Shown here piece by piece: positions 53,053 through 62,562 of a stretch of 64,000 nt of DNA; the stretch's first letter is position 1; every line of letters starts with the position of its first letter. Under the pieces are notes generated by a model, which had not been told where the DNA came from, searched no databases, and was given only the letters and a program-made list of their open reading frames with translations. Position numbers and translations under genes: made by a program. This DNA comes from Thermanaerosceptrum fracticalcis (GTDB lineage: Bacteria; Bacillota; Peptococcia; DRI-13), in assembly GCF_000746025.2 (NCBI RefSeq), contig NZ_CP045798.1:1660501-1724500 (forward strand), given 5' to 3'.

Positions 53053-53087
53053 AAAAAAACTCCTACCGTTTATCACGGCAAGAGCTT
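53053..53087 (-). terminator. Intrinsic terminator of the glycolate-oxidase-like operon
   Basis: On the minus strand CTCTTGCCG-TGATAAA-CGGTAGGAG pairs fully with two G-U wobbles and is followed by TTTTTTTC. Confidence 0.8.
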
Positions 53088-53151
53088 TAACTATCACTAT
53101 ACATTGGCCACCGGCGCTGGGCTCCTATTTGCTCCAGGAACTAGTGTACAA

Positions 53152-54528
53152 TCAATCCGTAAACATTTTGCCAGGATTAAGAATATTGTGGGGGTCCAGT
53201 TGCTTTTTAATTGCTTTCATCACCTGGTAACCCGTCTCGCCTGTTTCCCATTTCAAAAAAGGCGCCTTCATGTAGCCAATACCATGTTCTCCGCTCAAGG
53301 TACCACCCATCTCTACCGTGGCCTGAAAAAGTTCTGCCACGGCTTCCTCCACCCTGGCCATCTCCTCTTTGTTCCTTTTATCCGTCAGGACATTGGGGTG
53401 AAGATTGCCATCCCCGGCATGGCCAAAAATAACCATTTTAATCCCGTATTTTTCCGCAATTTCACGAACCTTTTTAATCATCTCCGGAATTTTACTGCGG
53501 GGGACAGTGGCATCTTCCGATATTTTGGTGGGGCTGATTTTCCCACAGGCCCCGGAAATAGAACGCCTGGCCAGCCATAGTTTATCAATTTCTTCTTTCG
53601 TCCTGGCAACTTTTATACTGACGGCTCCAAAACGCCGGCAAGTCTCCTCAACGATGGCGATTTGCCGGACAACCTCATCTTTTATCCCATCCACCTCTAT
53701 CAGGAGAAAGGCCTGGGCATCTGTAGGCAAGCCAATGGCGAGGTAGTTTTCTACCGCATTAATGGTGGCATGGTCGGCAATCTCCAAAGTAGTCGGGATA
53801 ACCCCCTGTTTAATCATGGTGCTGACGGTTTCACCAGCTGCTTCCAGTTGGTCATAGATGGCCAGGACCGTTTCCTTATAAGGGGGAAGTGGTATCAACC
53901 TGACCATGATTTTTGTGATGATCCCCAGGGTCCCCTCGGACCCTGTAAAGAGCAGGGGATAATCATAATCTCCCGTTTCGCCGTCAATAGGATTTCCTAC
54001 AGTTATGACATCCCCCTGAGGCAGGACAACTTCTAAGCCCAGGACATAGTCTTTAGTTACACCATATTTAACTCCTCTGGCCCCACCTGCGCACTCCGCT
54101 ATATTCCCCCCCATGGTTGAAGTTTTGCCACTGGCGGGATCAGGAGGGTAAAAAAGCCCCATTTGTTCTGTAACCGCATGAAAATCATCTGTAATAACCC
54201 CCGGCTCTACTACAGCTACCCTGTTCTCTTTATCAATACTGAGAATCCGGTTCAAGCGGGTAAGTACTAAACAGATACCTCCCTTAAGCGGTACGCTTCC
54301 CCCGGAAAGTCCCGTACCTGCTCCTCGCGGTACTACCGGTATTTTATACTCGTTAGCCAGCCTCATAATTAGGGATATTTCTTCGGTTGACCTGGGCTTT
54401 ACGACAACAGCAGGGAGACTTTCCCGGAAAGTGGCATCATAGGCGTAACAAAGTAGGTCCTCGTACTCGGTTGTTACGTTTGACGGGCCAACTATAGCCC
54501 TCAATCTGTCAATAATCATCTCCTCCAT
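53152..54528 (-). CDS. glcD: FAD-linked oxidase, GlcD/lactate dehydrogenase type
   Basis: A 458-residue flavoprotein. The N-terminal PCMH-type FAD domain has VPRGAGTGLSGGSVPLKGG, CLVLTRLNRI and GNIAECAGGARGVKYG. The C-terminal domain has FGHAGDGNLHPNVL and SGEHGIGYMKAPFL. It oxidises a 2-hydroxy acid such as glycolate, D-lactate or 2-hydroxyglutarate, passing electrons to the Fe-S subunit. Start at 54528 with GGAGG 7 bases upstream; another ATG lies 3 bases before. It overlaps the glcF end by 20 bases. Confidence 0.9.
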   Translation of the reverse strand: MEEMIIDRLRAIVGPSNVTTEYEDLLCYAYDATFRESLPAVVVKPRSTEEISLIMRLANEYKIPVVPRGAGTGLSGGSVPLKGGICLVLTRLNRILSIDKENRVAVVEPGVITDDFHAVTEQMGLFYPPDPASGKTSTMGGNIAECAGGARGVKYGVTKDYVLGLEVVLPQGDVITVGNPIDGETGDYDYPLLFTGSEGTLGIITKIMVRLIPLPPYKETVLAIYDQLEAAGETVSTMIKQGVIPTTLEIADHATINAVENYLAIGLPTDAQAFLLIEVDGIKDEVVRQIAIVEETCRRFGAVSIKVARTKEEIDKLWLARRSISGACGKISPTKISEDATVPRSKIPEMIKKVREIAEKYGIKMVIFGHAGDGNLHPNVLTDKRNKEEMARVEEAVAELFQATVEMGGTLSGEHGIGYMKAPFLKWETGETGYQVMKAIKKQLDPHNILNPGKMFTD

Positions 54529-55825
54529 CATTTTCCCTCCTCTCATCCTCTAGCCCTTTCTCGCCATATGCCATATCCAGGAGCTGTATAGTATGCCAAA
54601 CTTGAATGGGCTTTCCCTGCCGGCCCAAGCCATCCGCAATGTGCATTCTGCAGGCAGAACAACCGGTCAGGACAACCTGGGCCTGGCTCTTTGCGATGTT
54701 ATCCACCTTGCGGTTATTTATTCCCCTGGAAATATCATAGTAAGCCAGATTGAAGGAACCTCCTGAACCACAACACTGGTCTGCGCCCGCCATCTCTTTG
54801 TAGACGATACCGGGAATAGCTTTAATTAATTCACGCGGTTCTTTAAACACATCCTGACCACGCTTTAAGTGACAGGGATCATGATAGGTGACTTGGAGGT
54901 TCACCTCCCTGAAATCCTGACGATAGCCATTTTTAATGAGAAATTCCGATATATCAAAAGTCTTGCCTGAGAGTTCTCTGGCCTCCCTTATAGCCGCCCG
55001 TGTATTGAGAATTTCCGGAAACTCCTTTTTCCAGGCCAGTCCACAGGAGGCGCATCCCGTAACGATAGCATCTACGGATAACCCCTTGAATACTTTGATA
55101 TTATGCTGGATAAGCTGCCGGGCCGTTTGCTCATCCCCTGAAGTGAAAATGGGCGTGGCACAGCACTGCTGGTCTTGGGGAACAACTACCTCAATATCGT
55201 TTTTCCGCAGAACATTCACCAGGGAATGCGCTGCATCAGGGTAAATATAATTCATCATACACCCGGTAAAAAAGGCTACCTTCATCCGGGGTTTCAGAAC
55301 TTTTATCACCTCTGGCATTTGAGACCGAAAAGGACGAACAGCCAAAGGAGGAATGATTCTACGTTTATTAAGACCGGCTACGGGTATGGGTATCCGGGCT
55401 TCTTTACCCGTTCCCTGTTGTGCGGTTTTGAAAAAAAGGTTTTGAAAGACGGCGCCGAAACGGAGAGACCAATCAAAGATTCGACGGTATTTCAACCAGG
55501 TGAAGACAAATCTTTTTACTGCGTGCAGTCCCCGTTTTTCAACCAACATTTCTCTCATTTTGACAAATACTTTATCCGCCTTTACTCCAGAGGGACATGC
55601 CGAAGCGCAGGCCTTACACAACAGGCATAATGACATCCGTTCCGCAAAACCAGGAGTATAGTCAAGTTTTCCTTCCAGGACAGCTTCTACGAGACGAAGC
55701 TTGCCCCGGGCTACTAAGGCCTCGCTGTCTACTTCCTGAAACACCGGACAAACAGAGCGGCAAGTTCCACATTTAATACACTTGGCTAATTCCCTTTGCA
55801 TCAGATCACATGTTCCCTGGGACAT
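54509..55825 (-). CDS. glcF: Glycolate oxidase Fe-S subunit (GlcF-like)
   Basis: A 438-residue protein. Two [4Fe-4S] clusters are bound by CIKCGTCRSVCP and CLLCKACASACPSGVK. Two CCG domains follow, with QQCCATPIF, TGCASCGLAW, DQCCGSGGSFN and LTGCSACRM. It passes electrons from the flavoprotein subunits to an acceptor such as quinone. The ATG at 55825 has GGAGG 7 bases upstream; the ATG at 55831 is too close to that site. Confidence 0.92.
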   Translation of the reverse strand: MSQGTCDLMQRELAKCIKCGTCRSVCPVFQEVDSEALVARGKLRLVEAVLEGKLDYTPGFAERMSLCLLCKACASACPSGVKADKVFVKMREMLVEKRGLHAVKRFVFTWLKYRRIFDWSLRFGAVFQNLFFKTAQQGTGKEARIPIPVAGLNKRRIIPPLAVRPFRSQMPEVIKVLKPRMKVAFFTGCMMNYIYPDAAHSLVNVLRKNDIEVVVPQDQQCCATPIFTSGDEQTARQLIQHNIKVFKGLSVDAIVTGCASCGLAWKKEFPEILNTRAAIREARELSGKTFDISEFLIKNGYRQDFREVNLQVTYHDPCHLKRGQDVFKEPRELIKAIPGIVYKEMAGADQCCGSGGSFNLAYYDISRGINNRKVDNIAKSQAQVVLTGCSACRMHIADGLGRQGKPIQVWHTIQLLDMAYGEKGLEDERRENDGGDDY

Positions 55826-55827
55826 GG

Positions 55828-56961
55828 TCATACCTCCTCTCCTTCCGTCCAGGGATTGAGAATTCCCAGGGGATCAAGGGCTTTTTTGAGACCTTTGCTG
55901 AGAGGCGAGGGTCTTTGCTCACTCCTAATTCCCCCCAACAAATACAGCAGTTCCGTGAAACCATCTAACTGGGCTCCTTCTTCAAGGAGGATATTAACTT
56001 TGCCTTCGCCCACCTGCCCCCAAACCCCGGGCAGCAAGGGACTGGAGCCGGAGCTATAAAGTTCTGGCCATTTGCTCATGGGTAACTTGAAACTCTCCTT
56101 AAGGGCGAGAGCACCGGATTTTTCAGGTATGCTTAATTGTTGGAAAAATCTTTCCTCCTCAACCTGCTCCCATCTCACTTGCACCTCTTCAGCCATTCCG
56201 AGAATTTCTGCAACCTGTTCCTGCACAGCCTCATTAAAACCCTCACAAAGAATTCCCAGCCAGGCCTCATCCTCCTGTACTTTGGAAATCCTCAGGGTTT
56301 TTTTGTCTATAAAGCTTAAACAGGCCGGGGTAACCCCTTTCCCCAAAATGGCCCGCACCAAATTAAGGAGATCCGGCTCATCCTTTGCTCGGAGCACAAG
56401 GTACTGCCTTTGTTCGGGGAATGGTGCCAACTTAAGAATATATGATACAGGGACACCTAAGGTTTCCCTGCTGCTTAAGAAGAGCCTGGTCAAATCATAC
56501 CCCGTAACGTTTTTTACTGTTTTCCCCCCCGTTTTCAGGAGCTCACCATTGGCCAGGACTACTTCCAGTCCCAAAACATGATACTTGGCTGCTCCATAAC
56601 GCAATCCCTTCAAACTACTCATTCCCCAGCCATAAAATTCTCCCACCGTGAAGTCGTCCTTCTCGGGGGTGGCAGGGGGAAAACACAGCTTTTCCTCCTG
56701 GAGGGCTTTTCGCAACTGCCCCAGGGTAACACCCGGTTCAACGATAGCCACCAGATTGGCGCAATCCAACTCGATAATCTTGTCCATCTTCTCCAAGTGT
56801 AACCAGAGAGAAGTACCGGTCTTCACTGGAAGTTGAGCTGCATTTGTATAAACGTGTACACCATGTTGGCAGGCGTATTTCATTATTTTGCCTACTTCAT
56901 CACGGTTGCAAGGAGAAAGGGGGCCTTTAGGCAAAGGCCCCTGGTTTTTTAGGAATACCAT
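55828..56961 (-). CDS. glcE: FAD-binding subunit (GlcE-like)
   Basis: A 377-residue protein with an FAD_binding_4-type fold: LVAIVEPGVTLGQLRKAL, GLRYGAAKYHVLGLEVVLAN and KTVKNVTGYDLTRLFLSS. It is shorter at the C-terminus than GlcD, as GlcE is. It begins right after the transporter stop and ends just before glcF, so the three subunits form one operon. Confidence 0.88.
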   Translation of the reverse strand: MVFLKNQGPLPKGPLSPCNRDEVGKIMKYACQHGVHVYTNAAQLPVKTGTSLWLHLEKMDKIIELDCANLVAIVEPGVTLGQLRKALQEEKLCFPPATPEKDDFTVGEFYGWGMSSLKGLRYGAAKYHVLGLEVVLANGELLKTGGKTVKNVTGYDLTRLFLSSRETLGVPVSYILKLAPFPEQRQYLVLRAKDEPDLLNLVRAILGKGVTPACLSFIDKKTLRISKVQEDEAWLGILCEGFNEAVQEQVAEILGMAEEVQVRWEQVEEERFFQQLSIPEKSGALALKESFKLPMSKWPELYSSGSSPLLPGVWGQVGEGKVNILLEEGAQLDGFTELLYLLGGIRSEQRPSPLSKGLKKALDPLGILNPWTEGEEV

Positions 56962-58359
56962 TTAGAACATCACTCCAATCCAGCGCCAGTAAGTAAAGAC
57001 CATGAGACTGAAGAAAGCGGCGGCAAAAATGCTGGCAATGGCCCCGGTCTTTATGACTTCAGATATCTCCAGATGCCCCGTTCCCATGATTACGGCATTG
57101 GGCATGTTACTGACCGGAAGCAGATATTGATGCTGCATGTTCATTCCCATGATTAAACCAAAGACCAGGGGATCGGCTCCTATGGTCACTGCATGGGCCA
57201 GGACAATGGGAGTCAGAGCTGTAGTTTTGGGCCCTCCGCCTGTAAAGAACACCTGTAAAGCCGTAGCAAACCAGATTAACACTATTAATTGAGTCGTAAT
57301 GGCCAGATGGCTAATAGGAGCGAGGGCTGTACCGGCTATCCATTTAGCAACCCCGGAAGACACCAGAGCGCTTCCCATGGATAGGCCGGCGCCGTATAGA
57401 ACGAAAACGTTCCAGGGTACTTTACCCGATGCCTCTTTCCAATCCATAACGCCAAACTGAGGCCAGATCAAGAGGATAACTGCGACAAGTCCTATCACTG
57501 TTGCGTTTATTTTATGATAGGTATCAGTGGCCCAGAGGATTAAGGTAACAATAAAAACTACGAGGGTATATCTTTCCACTTTGGAAAACTGGCCCATTTT
57601 CTCTAATTCCTTTTTGACATAGGCTTCTCCCTCACCCAAAAGAGATGTTTCCGGGGGCCAGAGGATTTGCAGGAGTAAAATTGAAAGGAAGCCAGAAATA
57701 AAGGCGGGAGGTCCACCAACAACCAGCCATTGAGACCAGGTAACGGTCTGTTTGGTGGCCGTTTGGATGAGACCTGCAGTAATGGGGTTACCGGCATGGG
57801 CAGTTAAGACACCGATACTCATGAGGGTTCCGCTAATAGCAACAATAAACAGCAGCGCTTTAACAATTGGGCTTTTACCAGGACGGGCGCCAAAGGCTTC
57901 GCCAATTCCCAGGATAATAGGCAGCATGAGTAAAGTGCGGGCAGTAATGGATGGCACTAGAAAAGTAAGAATAGCCATTACTAAACCGATCGCCCAGTAG
58001 ATTTTTCGGGCGGAACCACCGGCCAGGCTGATCAGATACAGGGCGATTCGCCTGGAGAGACCGCATTTTTCCATACCAGCCGCCATGATAAAGCCTACGA
58101 CTAATAGCCACAGGGCAGTGTTACTGTATCCCGAAAAGGCGACACTCGTCTTACCGGTAAAAAAGGCAAGGAAAAAAACGATAAGAAATCCACTTAAAGC
58201 ATCACTTACAGCAGATGTAGCCCACACAATAATGGCAAAGACGGCGATGCCCAAGACCCTTTTCCCCTCTACAGTCAGCCCCTGAACTGTTGGCATCACC
58301 CAGACAATGAGAGCAAGAGCCAGAAAAGCCGCAATCAGACTGATTTTCTTTTTGTCCAT
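56962..58359 (-). CDS. DASS (SLC13) family anion transporter
   Basis: A 465-residue protein with about 12 spans of the divalent anion:sodium symporter/CitT group. It shows GYSNTALWLLVVGFIMAAGM, PSITARTLLMLPIILGIGEA, LTAHAGNPITAG and FFTGGGPKTTALTPIVLAHA. It probably brings in a carboxylate, the substrate of the GlcDEF-like oxidase encoded behind it. The LytS/LytTR pair upstream is a likely inducer system. Confidence 0.87.
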   Translation of the reverse strand: MDKKKISLIAAFLALALIVWVMPTVQGLTVEGKRVLGIAVFAIIVWATSAVSDALSGFLIVFFLAFFTGKTSVAFSGYSNTALWLLVVGFIMAAGMEKCGLSRRIALYLISLAGGSARKIYWAIGLVMAILTFLVPSITARTLLMLPIILGIGEAFGARPGKSPIVKALLFIVAISGTLMSIGVLTAHAGNPITAGLIQTATKQTVTWSQWLVVGGPPAFISGFLSILLLQILWPPETSLLGEGEAYVKKELEKMGQFSKVERYTLVVFIVTLILWATDTYHKINATVIGLVAVILLIWPQFGVMDWKEASGKVPWNVFVLYGAGLSMGSALVSSGVAKWIAGTALAPISHLAITTQLIVLIWFATALQVFFTGGGPKTTALTPIVLAHAVTIGADPLVFGLIMGMNMQHQYLLPVSNMPNAVIMGTGHLEISEVIKTGAIASIFAAAFFSLMVFTYWRWIGVMF

Positions 58360-58443
58360 AATTTACCATCCCCTTATAAACTTTTATAGTATTTTCTCTA
58401 AATTCAGTTTAATTAAAATAAATAACGCTAATAAATGAAATAG

Positions 58444-58474
58444 CCACCAGGGAACATATTTGCCCTACCGGTGG
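58444..58474 (-). terminator. Hairpin between the LytTR regulator and the DASS gene
   Basis: CCACC-GGTAGGG-N10-CCCT-GGTGG on the minus strand, with a 3-base bulge and a moderately T-rich tail. It is a weak terminator or attenuator separating the regulators from the transporter operon. Confidence 0.4.
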
Positions 58475-58511
58475 TAATTAGGGGATAACGAAGTGTACTG
58501 ATTTTTAGATT

Positions 58512-59282
58512 TTAGCCCTGAGGTAAATTAAAAATCTGCTTAAGGAGCTTAACCCTTTTCCTGGAGACTGATATTTCAAATTTTTTCTCGTCCATTACCA
58601 GTAAATAGGAGCCATTAAACCAGGGGATAACCTCTTTTATTCTTAGCAGGTTTACCAGGTAATTCCTGTGACAGCGAAAAAACATCTGGTGCTCCAAAAT
58701 TTTTTCCAACTCTTGTAGGGATTGGCTGCTTAGATACTCCTTTCCGTCGGCATAGATAAAAACCTGTCTGTCTCTTGCATAAGCCATTAATATCCTTGTT
58801 GGATCAAGGAGATGGGTTTTGCCTTCCAGTTGGCCAGAAATACGACATAGGCCAGGATAAACAGGTTTTGCCGCTGCAGTTTTCTGGGGAACCTGGCACA
58901 GGGCCTCCCGGGAGGCATGAAAGACTCTGGCCTTTTCCAATACCTTTTCTATATCTTCCTGTGTTAAAGGTTTCAGGAGGTAATCAATGGCGTCCACTTT
59001 AAAGGCATCAAGGGCAAACTGGTCATAGGCTGTAACATAAATAATGTAAGGTTTATAAAAACAACTGCCCTGGATATGCCTCCCTATTTCTATACCGTTT
59101 AGGCCGGGCATTTTTATGTCTAGGAAAACAATATCCGGCTTAAACAGTTTGATAGCCTCCAAACCGCTGTCCCCATCGTGATACTGTCCCATAACCAGTA
59201 CATCTTTGAATTTCTGTAAAATGTGATTGAGGTCGTCACAAATATACTCTTCATCATCAATTATGAGGATTCTTAAGGGCAC
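58512..59282 (-). CDS. LytTR-family response regulator
   Basis: A 256-residue protein. The N-terminal receiver has IIDDEEYICDDLN, phosphorylation Asp in DIVFLDIKMPGLNG and the Lys of YLLKPLT. The C-terminal LytTR DNA-binding domain has YLSSQSLQELEKIL, FFRCHRNYLVNLLRIKEV and EISVSRKRVKLLKQIF. It pairs with the histidine kinase 14 bases upstream. Likely targets are the DASS-glc genes downstream. Confidence 0.92.
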   Translation of the reverse strand: MPLRILIIDDEEYICDDLNHILQKFKDVLVMGQYHDGDSGLEAIKLFKPDIVFLDIKMPGLNGIEIGRHIQGSCFYKPYIIYVTAYDQFALDAFKVDAIDYLLKPLTQEDIEKVLEKARVFHASREALCQVPQKTAAAKPVYPGLCRISGQLEGKTHLLDPTRILMAYARDRQVFIYADGKEYLSSQSLQELEKILEHQMFFRCHRNYLVNLLRIKEVIPWFNGSYLLVMDEKKFEISVSRKRVKLLKQIFNLPQG

Positions 59283-59296
59283 ATCCGGTCACCTCC

Positions 59297-60970
59297 TCAG
59301 GTAAGATAGGGAAGAATAAATTCTACACAAGTTCCACCGGAATCACTGCTGATATTAAGCTTATAATCAACCCCGAAAAGGGCATGCAATCTTTGCCTCA
59401 CATTCGTAATACCAATTCCCATGGAACTAATCACCTGGTTATTCCCAATTGCCTCTTTCACTTCTTCGCTTATTCCTAAACCGTCATCTTTAACGCGTAT
59501 AATCACAGTATTGTCCTTTATAAAGGCCTGCAGGGTCAGAGTCACATTGCCTTTTTTCGGAAAGAGGCCATGCTGCAAGGCATTTTCCACTATAGGTTGC
59601 AAAGTGAAAATGGGAATTTTCGCCTCGTAACATTCCCTCTCTATTTCCATAAATATTGTTAACCGACTTCCAAAGCGTGATTTTTCAATGGCCAGATAAT
59701 CTTCCAATCCTTCCAACTCTTCGGCAAGGGAAACCAGCGGTTCCTTGCGCTGGAACGTCCTGCGAAAAAATTTCGCCAGACTCACCAATAAGTCCTGAGC
59801 CCGTTCGGGATTACTCCGGCACAAGGATTTGATAATACTCAGGGTGTTGAAAAGAAAATGGGGGTTGATTTGCGCCCGCAGCATGTCATATTCCACTTGC
59901 TTTAAATGTCTCATCTGTTCATCTATTTTAGCATTTTCAATCTGCATGCTTAAAAGCTCCGCAATTCCTTCACAGAGCTTAACATCCGAGGAATGGACCA
60001 GGTCCCCCACCTTAAACATTTTAATTGAACCAATGATTTTACCGTGGCTTTTTAAAGGAGCTTCCACCCCGGATTCGAGGGGACAACCGGGCACTGGACA
60101 GCCCAGTTCCTCCCTGCTGTTGGCTACTAAAACGCTCTCCTCCTGGAATACCCCCCTGGTCAGTGCAGTCATAATCGGATCGCCTGCCAGGTGGTGATCA
60201 CTGCCTACACCTACATAGGCCAGTACTTGTCTATCATCGGTAATGGCCACTGCGGCTACATTCGTGACCCGGTGGATTACTTCCACTGTAAGTTGAGCCG
60301 AGTTTTCGTTCAACCCCTTCCGCAAAATGGACATGGTTTCCCTGGCAATGCACAAAGCCTTTTCTGCGTAGGCTGCTCCCGCCAGTTGCGAGACCATATG
60401 CATGTCCTTTACAATGATGACGAAAAGGGCCACAGCCAAAGAATTAATGAGCATGGTAGGCAAACCAATAATCTTTTGTAAGGCCAAAGCCGCTTCAAAG
60501 GGTTTAGATATTAATAGCACCAGGGTTTTCAAGACCAATTCAGCCGCCAGTCCGGTAAAAAATCCCATCAAGGGTGTTATCCTGGCCGGGCCATAACGTT
60601 TATAAACCCACCCTCCAATTAGACCAGCTGTAATATTGGCTATTAATGAAGCCCCAACAGTAAAGCCCCCTAAAAACACACGGTGGATACCCCCAATTAG
60701 ACCGGCAGTTACCCCTACTACCGGCCCAGCCAGGAGTCCGCCTACCACAGGCCCCACTATTCTGCTGTTAGCTAAGGCCCCTTCTAAAATGGGGATGCCC
60801 AGGTAATTCCCGATAACGGAAATCATACCAAATAACACACTTAAGAACAGCTTCTCCTTTTTACTGGCCTGATTAACCAGGGCATTACGAAAGCTGTTAT
60901 TCCTGCACAGGATGTAAGCAAGTAAGGCAATAGTAGTCATGTTTTGCACTATGTTTATAAGGAGTTTCAT
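59297..60970 (-). CDS. LytS-type sensor histidine kinase
   Basis: A 557-residue membrane kinase. Residues 1-200 are the 5TM Lyt receptor (NSRIVGPVVGGLLAGPVVG, GGIHRVFLGGFTVGASL, NITAGLIGGWVYKRYG). Residues about 220-350 are a GAF domain with the Cys motif GCPVPGCPL. The His kinase has LRAQINPHFLFNTLSIIKSL (phospho-His) and an ATPase part with PIVENALQHGL and KDDGLGIS. It signals to the LytTR regulator. A carboxylate signal is inferred from the neighbouring transporter. Confidence 0.92.
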   Translation of the reverse strand: MKLLINIVQNMTTIALLAYILCRNNSFRNALVNQASKKEKLFLSVLFGMISVIGNYLGIPILEGALANSRIVGPVVGGLLAGPVVGVTAGLIGGIHRVFLGGFTVGASLIANITAGLIGGWVYKRYGPARITPLMGFFTGLAAELVLKTLVLLISKPFEAALALQKIIGLPTMLINSLAVALFVIIVKDMHMVSQLAGAAYAEKALCIARETMSILRKGLNENSAQLTVEVIHRVTNVAAVAITDDRQVLAYVGVGSDHHLAGDPIMTALTRGVFQEESVLVANSREELGCPVPGCPLESGVEAPLKSHGKIIGSIKMFKVGDLVHSSDVKLCEGIAELLSMQIENAKIDEQMRHLKQVEYDMLRAQINPHFLFNTLSIIKSLCRSNPERAQDLLVSLAKFFRRTFQRKEPLVSLAEELEGLEDYLAIEKSRFGSRLTIFMEIERECYEAKIPIFTLQPIVENALQHGLFPKKGNVTLTLQAFIKDNTVIIRVKDDGLGISEEVKEAIGNNQVISSMGIGITNVRQRLHALFGVDYKLNISSDSGGTCVEFILPYLT

Positions 60971-61039
60971 CTGTTCACCTGTTCAATCTCTTGCACTATT
61001 ATTTAACTACTTTTCGAGATGAACGGCTGTTTTTCCTTT

Positions 61040-61079
61040 AACTAAATCTTAAAGCCCTCTGCCATTAGTGGCAAAGGGC
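61040..61079 (-). terminator. Intrinsic terminator of the liv operon
   Basis: GCCCTTTGCCA-CTAA-TGGCAGAGGGC (61054-61079) with one mismatch, followed on the minus strand by TTTAAGATTTAG. It starts 7 bases after the livF stop. Confidence 0.75.
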
Positions 61080-61085
61080 CTCTTA

Positions 61086-61793
61086 TTAATGTCTTACGCC
61101 GAGATAAGCCTGCTGGACCATGGGATTGTCCAGGAGTTCTTTTCCGGGACCGGAAAGTATTACCCTGCCTGTTTCCAGGACATAGGCATAATCGGAGATT
61201 TCCAGTGATTTAAAAGCGTTCTGTTCCGCCAGGAAGATGGTAGTACCCTGGGCTTTTACATCCAGAATCGTCTTAAATACCTGCTCGATAATGAGGGGCG
61301 CTAACCCCAGGGAAGGTTCGTCTAAGAGAAGGATTTTGGGCCGGGACATGAGCCCCCGGGCAATGGCCACCATCTGCTGTTCTCCTCCTGAGAGAGTTCC
61401 CGCATATTGATTAATGCGCTGCCGCATGATGGGGAAGAGGTCCAGCATTTTTTCCATATCCTCCTGAATCCCTTTTTTATCCTTACGCAGGTAGGCCCCC
61501 ATGAGGAGATTTTCTTTTACTGTAAGATTGGCATACAGCCGCCTTCTTTCCGGCACCAGACATATTCCCTCAGCCAGGACAAGATGAGGCTCAGTGGGCA
61601 AGGGCTTTCCATTGTAAAAGATGGAACCGCTTCTTGCTTTCAGAACACCGGCCAGGGTCATCATTAAAGTAGACTTTCCCGCACCGTTGGCGCCGACCAT
61701 GGAAACGATCTGACCCGGCTCCACCTGCAGAGAAACATCCCTTAGTGCATGTATCTGGTCATAGAAGACATTGATGTTTTCCACTTTAAGCAC
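61086..61793 (-). CDS. livF: Branched-chain amino acid ABC transporter ATPase LivF
   Basis: A 235-residue ATPase with Walker A GANGAGKST, signature TLSGGEQQMVAIARGL and Walker B ILLLDEPSLGLAP. The LivF branch is indicated by ICLVPERRRLYANLTVKENL. The start is GTG with GAGGGG 9 bases upstream, overlapping the livG end by 8 bases. Confidence 0.93.
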   Translation of the reverse strand: MLKVENINVFYDQIHALRDVSLQVEPGQIVSMVGANGAGKSTLMMTLAGVLKARSGSIFYNGKPLPTEPHLVLAEGICLVPERRRLYANLTVKENLLMGAYLRKDKKGIQEDMEKMLDLFPIMRQRINQYAGTLSGGEQQMVAIARGLMSRPKILLLDEPSLGLAPLIIEQVFKTILDVKAQGTTIFLAEQNAFKSLEISDYAYVLETGRVILSGPGKELLDNPMVQQAYLGVRH

Positions 61794-62562
61794 GCTTGTA
61801 CCCCTCCCCCAAATAAGCTTTTAACACCAATGGATTTTCCTGGATCTCTTCTGGGGTACCTTCGGCCAGTTTTTCACCGAAATTCATGACGACAATACGG
61901 TTACACAGTTCCATCACCACATCCATATGGTGTTCAATGAGGAGAATGGTAAGGCTGAACCGGTTCTTAATCTCCCGGATCAAACCTGCTAATTCCAGGG
62001 ATTCTTCAGGATTCATGCCTGCTGCCGGTTCATCAAGCAAAAGCAGGGTCGGCTCCAGGGCCAGGGCCCGGGAAATCTCCAGTTTGCGCTGCAAACCATA
62101 GGGCAGGCTGTCTGCCCGCTGATAAGCCTTGTCCTCTAAGCCAACGATCCCCAGATAATCCAGGGCCAGCTTGCGCAATTTCTCTTCAGAACGGGACACA
62201 GCAGGGGTCCTGAGCAATGCTCTGGGTAAGGAATATTCCACATGCTTTTGATCTAAAGCAATGATGACGTTTTCCAGCACGGAAAGGTTCTTAAACAGAC
62301 GAATATTTTGGAAAGTCCGGGCTATCCCCGTCTCTACAATGGTGTCGGGCCTTTTCCCACCAATTTCTTGACCCCGAAAAATAATCTGGCCGCTGGTAGG
62401 CCCATAAACCCCGGTGATTAAGTTGAAAACCGTGGTTTTACCTGCCCCGTTGGGTCCAATCACCCCCATGATCTCTCCCTGGACTACCTGAAAGGAGAGG
62501 TCGCTGCAGGCCACAATACCGCCAAAACGTTTAGTTAGATTGCGGATTTCCAAAACAGTCAT
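61786..62562 (-). CDS. livG: Branched-chain amino acid ABC transporter ATPase LivG
   Basis: A 258-residue ATPase with Walker A GPNGAGKTTVFNLITG, TGIARTFQNIRLF, signature SLPYGLQRKLEISRAL and Walker B LLLLDEPAAGMNP, matching LivG. It overlaps the livM stop (TGATG). Confidence 0.94.
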   Translation of the reverse strand: MTVLEIRNLTKRFGGIVACSDLSFQVVQGEIMGVIGPNGAGKTTVFNLITGVYGPTSGQIIFRGQEIGGKRPDTIVETGIARTFQNIRLFKNLSVLENVIIALDQKHVEYSLPRALLRTPAVSRSEEKLRKLALDYLGIVGLEDKAYQRADSLPYGLQRKLEISRALALEPTLLLLDEPAAGMNPEESLELAGLIREIKNRFSLTILLIEHHMDVVMELCNRIVVMNFGEKLAEGTPEEIQENPLVLKAYLGEGYKRA

